64,000 bases of DNA from Bacteroidota bacterium (GTDB lineage Bacteria; Bacteroidota; Bacteroidia; Cytophagales; Cyclobacteriaceae). Both the position numbers and the translations under genes were made by a program. The stretch is from positions 165,426 to 229,425 of the forward strand of contig JAFDZA010000025.1 in assembly GCA_018267135.1 (NCBI GenBank). Direction: 5' to 3'. The notes under the pieces were generated by a model. It did no database searches, was not told the DNA's origin, and saw only the letters and a list, made by a program, of their open reading frames with translations. Of the stretch, positions 60,036 through 64,000 are shown in pieces (position 1 is the first letter of the stretch; each line of letters begins with the position of its first letter).

Positions 60036-61268
60036 TTAAATTTCATTCACCAACATAAATTCTTTCGTTAGTATTTCACTGCCCCGTTTCAGCTCGATTA
60101 CAATTTTTTTGCCCGGCTTGCTATCGAAGTAGTTGTTTACCTGGCTCAACTGCATACCTTCGGTGGCGTTGCCGTTTAGTTTCAAAATCTTATCTCCGGC
60201 CAGTATGCCGGCCAAATAACCCGGTGAGTTTTGTCTTACGTTTGCTACGCTAAATTCATTCAGTGTTTGGCCTTCGGCTTTTACGGAAAGGCCACTCATA
60301 TTGTAGTATGATTTTTTGCGCAAGGTAGAATTGGGTTTTACATAAATGCGTTCATTGGGGAAATCAAATACTACATCAAAGCGGCTTAGTACTTCTCCGC
60401 CAATGGAGCCATTTCGGTACACCGACTTAAACGAGCGCAGGGTATCAAAGTAACTTTTGGAATCGGGGAAACTGGTGATCATATCCGGAATAACATACTT
60501 TCCAATTTTAAGTTGTTTTATTCTCGCCATCCGCCCCAGAATATCGCCCCCCAGGCCGCGGCCTACAATGCATTCTATATTTTGCGGAGGTAATACAATT
60601 TTGTTGTTCGATTCGGTATCTAAGAAAAGGCCGTGGCTGGCACCTGTATCAATCATCAGCTTCGCGCTAATGATAGTAGTGTCATTCATTCTGAGTTCGG
60701 TTACATAATAGGGTTTGGTGTCTTCCACCGTTATGTGCAACCGAGAGTATTTTCGGCTGGGTTTAAATTTGGGCGGAGTCATCAGTATGAGTCTTCGGGC
60801 TTTGTAATCTATTTTCACCACAAAGCGGCTAAAAAGCTCATAGCCGAGAATGCCATGTACTTCTGATCCGAGCGAACTCCTTAGCTCAAGAAAATCATTT
60901 TCAAGCACCATCATGGCATGGCCCTTGCCGCGAACTCCGGGCATATCAATTGTTACATTATTAGCGATGTAAGCATTTACTGTATTTTTTCCGCCCGGGG
61001 CCGAGATGGTAATTTTTTTGGAATAGGGAAGGCGCAGAATATCGCTGTACATTTTGTCGGTTAGAATCGTGGTGCGCACCCCGGTATCTACAATAAACCG
61101 AAGCGGCAGTTGGTTGTTTAGTATGACCGGCACCACAATCAGGTTATTATGGATTTCGATGGGGATTTCTACTTTCTTGGCATTATTGGTAAGGGCAAAA
61201 CCTAACTGTGCCAAACTTTGTAAAGCAGCAAAGCATACCAACAAAAGGGCAAGGGTAATCCGCAACAT
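60036..61268 (-). CDS. Retropepsin-like aspartyl protease with PDZ domain
   Basis: A 410-residue secreted protein: signal peptide (cleaved near SLAQ), two retropepsin-like halves each with an Asp-Thr-Gly motif (FIVDTGVRTT at about 58-67 and LMIDTGASHG at about 204-213), and a C-terminal PDZ domain (~325-410; 'VRQNSPGYLAGILAGDKILK'). Two active-site loops in one chain should give a complete pepsin-like site. This aspartyl protease-PDZ architecture is widespread in Bacteroidota; substrates are unknown, and the periplasm is the likely location. It is a stand-alone gene, 41 bp downstream of the LOG gene. Confidence 0.9.
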   Translation of the reverse strand: MLRITLALLLVCFAALQSLAQLGFALTNNAKKVEIPIEIHNNLIVVPVILNNQLPLRFIVDTGVRTTILTDKMYSDILRLPYSKKITISAPGGKNTVNAYIANNVTIDMPGVRGKGHAMMVLENDFLELRSSLGSEVHGILGYELFSRFVVKIDYKARRLILMTPPKFKPSRKYSRLHITVEDTKPYYVTELRMNDTTIISAKLMIDTGASHGLFLDTESNNKIVLPPQNIECIVGRGLGGDILGRMARIKQLKIGKYVIPDMITSFPDSKSYFDTLRSFKSVYRNGSIGGEVLSRFDVVFDFPNERIYVKPNSTLRKKSYYNMSGLSVKAEGQTLNEFSVANVRQNSPGYLAGILAGDKILKLNGNATEGMQLSQVNNYFDSKPGKKIVIELKRGSEILTKEFMLVNEI

Positions 61269-61309
61269 AACTTCAAGCTACCTAAAAAACCGCACAAACT
61301 TTTTGTGCT

Positions 61310-61852
61310 CTATATGAGATTTACGCCAAGTGCCGGAAGAAGGTTGCGGGGCATGTCGGCAATAATGATTTCAGAAAAATGCTTTTGGCTTAGAAAACCT
61401 TCGCTTACCATTTTTTGCATTTGGGCGATCAGCAAGTCAAAAAATGAATGGGTATTCAGTATCCCCACCGGTTGATCGATGAGTCTTAGTTGTTTCCAGG
61501 TTAAGATTTCGGCCAATTCATCGAGCGTGCCCCAGCCTCCGGGTAGGGCAATAAACGCATCCGAAATTTCGGCCATCTTCCGCTTTCGGTCGTGCATGGT
61601 ATGCACAATTTCCAATTGCGTAAGGCCGGTGTGGCTAACTTCTTTATCCATCAAAAAATCGGGGATAACTCCAATTACCTTGCCTCCATGCAAAAGCACT
61701 TCGTTTGCCAAAACGCCCATTAAGCCAACCCTGGCTCCGCCATAAACTAACGTGGATTTACTTTGGGCAATAAGATGGCCCACTTCGGCTGTGGCGTTTT
61801 TATATTGAAGATCATGCCCGGAGGCCGATCCGCAAAAAACACAAATATTCAT
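61310..61852 (-). CDS. LOG family protein (TIGR00730, cytokinin-type phosphoribohydrolase)
   Basis: A 180-residue Rossmann-fold protein with the LOG signature PGGWGTLDE (104-112), including the catalytic Glu112, and the early FCGSASG and 'VYGGARVGLMG' loops. Plant and bacterial LOG proteins hydrolyse N6-modified or plain nucleoside 5'-monophosphates to the base and ribose 5-phosphate. In bacteria a nucleotide-salvage role is likely. Many are misannotated as lysine decarboxylase. It begins just 8 bp after the stop of a 35-residue membrane peptide gene on the same strand. Confidence 0.93.
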   Translation of the reverse strand: MNICVFCGSASGHDLQYKNATAEVGHLIAQSKSTLVYGGARVGLMGVLANEVLLHGGKVIGVIPDFLMDKEVSHTGLTQLEIVHTMHDRKRKMAEISDAFIALPGGWGTLDELAEILTWKQLRLIDQPVGILNTHSFFDLLIAQMQKMVSEGFLSQKHFSEIIIADMPRNLLPALGVNLI

Positions 61853-61860
61853 TGAGCCGA

Positions 61861-61968
61861 TTAGTGCTTTATATCGTGCTCATTGTCGCTCACCTTGCTG
61901 TTGGGAAACAACCAGATAGAAACGATGGCCAGAACAAAAAGAGCTAAAACAATACCATAAACTGACAT
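61861..61968 (-). CDS. 35-residue single-span membrane peptide
   Basis: A short frame MSVYGIVLALFVLAIVSIW followed by LFPNSKVSDNEHDIKH and a TAA stop. It has one hydrophobic helix (3-20) and a polar charged tail, so it is probably a small integral membrane protein with its C-terminus facing the cytosol or periplasm. It lies 8 bp before the LOG gene and in the same direction, as a first gene of a small operon. I cannot assign a family; similar tiny membrane peptides occur in cytochrome and stress complexes. Confidence 0.4.
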   Translation of the reverse strand: MSVYGIVLALFVLAIVSIWLFPNSKVSDNEHDIKH

Positions 61969-62076
61969 GACCTAAAATTTTATCTTTCAAAAATAGATTT
62001 CTCTTTTCAAATATTTGCAATTTGCTGAAAGAAAAATAAGCGATATAAGTATAACCGGGTATTCTACCTTCTTTTC

Positions 62077-62622
62077 ATGAAAAAAAAATTGGCAATTGGC
62101 GGCATTATTATCGTTTTGCTTGTAATAGCCTTTATCTTTATCCGGGTAAAAACAAAATCGCATAGCCCGGAAGAGACGGTTCGATTTAAAGACGGCACAT
62201 TAAAAATAGATGTTTACTACAACCGGCCTTACAAAAAGGGGCGAGAGATATTTGGTAAACTGGTGCCCTTCGGCAAAACCTGGAGAACAGGAGCCAACGA
62301 AACCACCACCTTTGAAACCAACCAGGATCTGACGTTTGGCAACAATATATTAAAAGCAGGTAAATACAGTTTGTGGTCTGTGCCGGGCGAAAAGACCTGG
62401 CAGGTTATATTCAATTCTGAAATTCCTTATTGGGGTGTTAACTTTGATGGCGAAGCACAACGAAATACTCCGGCCGATGTTCTCATTCAGGAGGTGCCCG
62501 TAGTAAGGCACGATAAGATGTTTGAACAGTTTACCATTTCTGTTGAAAAGGTTGCGGAAGGGGCTGAGTTAGTTTTTATTTGGGATAAGACGTTAGTTGT
62601 CGTTCCTTTTACCGTAAAATAA
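62077..62622 (+). CDS. DUF2911 domain-containing protein
   Basis: A 181-residue protein with an N-terminal membrane helix (5-24; 'LAIGGIIIVLLVIAFIFIRV') and a beta-rich DUF2911 domain (~35-180). Family landmarks are 'IDVYYNRPYKKGREIFGKLV', 'PFGKTWRTGANETTTFETN', 'LKAGKYSLWSVPGEKTWQVI' and a late 'QFTISVEKV'. The function of DUF2911 is unknown; members are secreted or membrane-anchored in Bacteroidota. Its stop lies 10 bp before the HisA-like gene. Confidence 0.88.
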   Translation: MKKKLAIGGIIIVLLVIAFIFIRVKTKSHSPEETVRFKDGTLKIDVYYNRPYKKGREIFGKLVPFGKTWRTGANETTTFETNQDLTFGNNILKAGKYSLWSVPGEKTWQVIFNSEIPYWGVNFDGEAQRNTPADVLIQEVPVVRHDKMFEQFTISVEKVAEGAELVFIWDKTLVVVPFTVK

Positions 62623-62632
62623 TTTATTCGAT

Positions 62633-63370
62633 ATGATTCAAGTAATACCCTCCATTGCAATACGCCAAAATAAAGTGGTAAAGATGCGCAAAGGCGATAT
62701 CAGCAGCGAAAAAATTTACGATGAAAATCCGCTCGATCTGGCCAAGCGGTTTGAAGACCATGGCATTGAGGTGGTGCATTTAGTCGATCTAGATGGAGCC
62801 GAGCGTGGCAGCCCCAAAAATTATCAGGTGGTTGAAACCATTGCCGGCCACACGAATTTAAAAGTTGATTTTACGGGCGGTATCTCTACCGATGGGGACG
62901 TGGGCAAGGCATTTGAGTCTGGGGCTGCCTACATTACGGCCTCCAGTGTGGCCGTTGCCCACCCTGAAATTTTTTCGCAATGGATCATATCCTACGGTCG
63001 CGAAAAAATGACGTTAGGCGCAGATGTTACCGACATCAAATCTAAAATTGTGGCTTATCGGGGTTGGCAAAAGAAATCAGAAATCCATTTGTTTGATCAT
63101 CTCCAGTATTTTCATGACCGCGGGCTGAAGTATGCCAAATGCACCGATATTTCGCGCGATGGTGTTTTAGAAGGTCCGGCTTTTGAATTTTATCAAGAGC
63201 TGATAGACAAATTCCCCGACCTGAAAATATTAGCCAGCGGTGGAGTGCGTGGAGTGGATGATATTAAACGCTTGAACGACATGGGTATTTTTGCCGTCAT
63301 CTTTGGCAAATCTTATTATGAAGGACTTCTCAACTTAAAAGACCTGAAATCTTTTTTGATTAAAAGTTAA
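62633..63370 (+). CDS. HisA-like TIM-barrel protein lacking the first catalytic Asp
   Basis: A 245-residue protein of the HisA/HisF family. HisA converts ProFAR to PRFAR in histidine synthesis and uses two Asp residues. The first, in the IPAID motif after strand 1, is here Ala9 (IPSIAIRQNK). The second is kept as Asp131 in TLGADVTD. Other HisA features are intact: 'VHLVDLDGAERGSPKNYQVV', DFTGGIST, 'CTDISRDGVLEGP' and 'ILASGGVRGVDDIKRL'. It is not near other his genes. It may be a paralogue with altered chemistry or a changed substrate; a bona fide hisA would then lie elsewhere in the genome. Sequence alone does not show activity. Confidence 0.85.
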   Translation: MIQVIPSIAIRQNKVVKMRKGDISSEKIYDENPLDLAKRFEDHGIEVVHLVDLDGAERGSPKNYQVVETIAGHTNLKVDFTGGISTDGDVGKAFESGAAYITASSVAVAHPEIFSQWIISYGREKMTLGADVTDIKSKIVAYRGWQKKSEIHLFDHLQYFHDRGLKYAKCTDISRDGVLEGPAFEFYQELIDKFPDLKILASGGVRGVDDIKRLNDMGIFAVIFGKSYYEGLLNLKDLKSFLIKS

Positions 63371-63392
63371 AATGGAAACCCTGTGTTGTGTG

Positions 63393-63728
63393 TCAATCGC
63401 CAACGATATCTGAAATTTTAAATCGTTGAATAATAAAATACAAAAAGTTAAAAGAAAGTGGATTTTTTTCGTTTGACTTTACTTGCTGATCAGATTTTTT
63501 GGTTCCTGCTGGTATGGTCTCGCTAGCCGGATTTATTATTTTAGTTGGTTTTGATTCCGGCTCCATTAACAGAACCTTATCTTCATTCAAATTTAATTCC
63601 AAATGCAGGTTTAATTCTTGCTGATTCTCCATTTCTGCTTGCCGCTCTCTCTCCTGCGCCATTACTTTACTCCGGCTCGTTAGAACGAAAGCACAAATTG
63701 CCAACAAAACTGTTATTTTTAATCGCAT
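63393..63728 (-). CDS. Small secreted hypothetical protein with conserved C-terminus
   Basis: A 111-residue protein with a signal peptide (cleaved near SKVMAQ), a disordered charged middle (about 25-85, rich in Glu, Gln, Asn and Lys) and a hydrophobic-aromatic C-terminus, 'NPLSFNFLYFIIQRFKISDI'. I recall the same SFNFLYyIIQkFKfsDi ending in other Bacteroidota short proteins, which argues that the gene is real. Its function is unknown. It is convergent with the HisA-like gene, 22 bp apart, with no visible hairpin. Confidence 0.6.
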   Translation of the reverse strand: MRLKITVLLAICAFVLTSRSKVMAQERERQAEMENQQELNLHLELNLNEDKVLLMEPESKPTKIINPASETIPAGTKKSDQQVKSNEKNPLSFNFLYFIIQRFKISDIVGD

Positions 63729-63886
63729 TTAAGGTAGCCCTTTCAATAGCAGAGCAATCTAAGAAAATTTTGCGATTTTGTTCTATGATTTTAAAATTTT
63801 TAGCTGCCTTTTACCGTAATAAAAAGATTATAATGGCGCTATTTGGATCATGTTAACCCTTTTCAATTTTCTTTAAAAGCTGTGTT

Positions 63887-64000
63887 CAAGTAATAAGTGC
63901 AACTTTTAGTTTTCGTAAAAATACAGCATTTGGGGTTTGATAGTTAAATTTTCGTACAGGTCTTTCGTTGATCATTTTTTCTACTTGGCTTACACGTTTG
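63887..64000 (-). mobile_element. IS30-family transposase C-terminus, cut by the window edge
   Basis: Read on the minus strand the last bases translate as KRVSQVEKMINERP, then VRKFNYQTPNAVFLRKLKVA and LIT, followed by a TGA. The I-N-x-R-P-R-K-x-x-x-Y-x-T-P-N-x-V-F pattern is the typical end of IS30-family transposases. The stop is at 63887-63889. The 158 bp between this and the small secreted-protein gene are AT-rich and probably include the element's terminal inverted repeat and its junction, which I could not place exactly. The catalytic part lies outside the window, so it is unknown whether the element is intact. Confidence 0.72.

Noticed and set aside
1..64000. tRNA, rRNA or CRISPR arrays
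   Set aside because: No cloverleaf-like cluster, rRNA signature or regularly spaced direct repeats were noticed on reading; a tRNAscan or repeat search would settle it.

Overview
The window looks like a chromosomal segment of a Bacteroidota bacterium, most likely of the class Cytophagia; the class is a guess from gene content. Supporting signs are several matches to the Bacteroidota -7 promoter box TAnnTTTG, signal peptides ending in an Ala-Gln cleavage site, and family-typical genes: DUF6089/PorG-like barrels, DUF4834, DUF2911, PcrB/GGGPS-type prenylglyceryl phosphate synthase, a Rho with a long N-terminal insertion, and SurA-like isomerases in a row. No tRNA, rRNA or CRISPR array was seen. 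Coding density is high and most genes are housekeeping or cell-envelope genes.

Layout. 1-12.6 kb (minus strand): AsmA-like protein (runs off the left edge), aldehyde dehydrogenase, two OmpA-type proteins, a patatin/outer-membrane-barrel fusion, an M23 peptidase and a DsbD-type disulfide reductase. 12.7-17.8 kb: a split YeeE/YedE sulfur transporter, pdxJ, and a run of YqeY, CvpA, alpha/beta hydrolase, CBS protein and NAD kinase. 17.8-20.3 kb: three TPM-domain genes. 20.4-22.5 kb: an S9 peptidase. 22.5-24.7 kb: a small decayed accessory island with an IS3-type transposase tail, a truncated orphan gene, a lipoprotein, an ECF sigma-factor stump and an IS21-like end. 24.7-28.6 kb: coaX, rho, serS. 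28.6-31.5 kb: a SpoIIE/STAS/HATPase partner-switching module. 31.5-35.7 kb: three periplasmic isomerase/chaperone genes. 35.7-40.6 kb: MoxR ATPase, M20 amidohydrolase, Na/Pi cotransporter-like protein, a holin-like membrane pair and GGGPS. 40.6-48.3 kb (minus): SPOR protein, secA, a decayed barrel gene, dapF, a caspase-TPR protein and a DUF4834 protein. 48.4-54.9 kb (minus): two OmpH/Skp chaperones, bamA, uppS and two PorG-like barrels. 55.1-59.2 kb: glyA, tatC, rpiB, nitroreductase, Thr/Ser dehydratase. 59.3-64 kb: small membrane protein, aspartyl protease with PDZ, LOG protein, a 35-residue membrane peptide, DUF2911, a HisA-like protein lacking one catalytic Asp, a small secreted protein and the tail of an IS30 transposase at the right edge.

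Functionally the window is dominated by envelope building and secretion: SecA, TatC, BamA, Skp/OmpH, SurA-like chaperones, PorG-like type IX secretion barrels, UppS, OmpA anchors, SPOR and M23 proteins. The most notable large-scale observation is that a gene cluster usually contiguous in Bacteroidota (CBS - nadK - DUF6089 - uppS - bamA - ompH - ompH) is split here into two halves about 31 kb apart in opposite orientation. One inversion between the end of nadK and the start of glyA would explain this. I did not find a clearly new multi-gene system; the strongest leads are the HisA-like protein, the caspase-TPR protein and the decayed accessory island.
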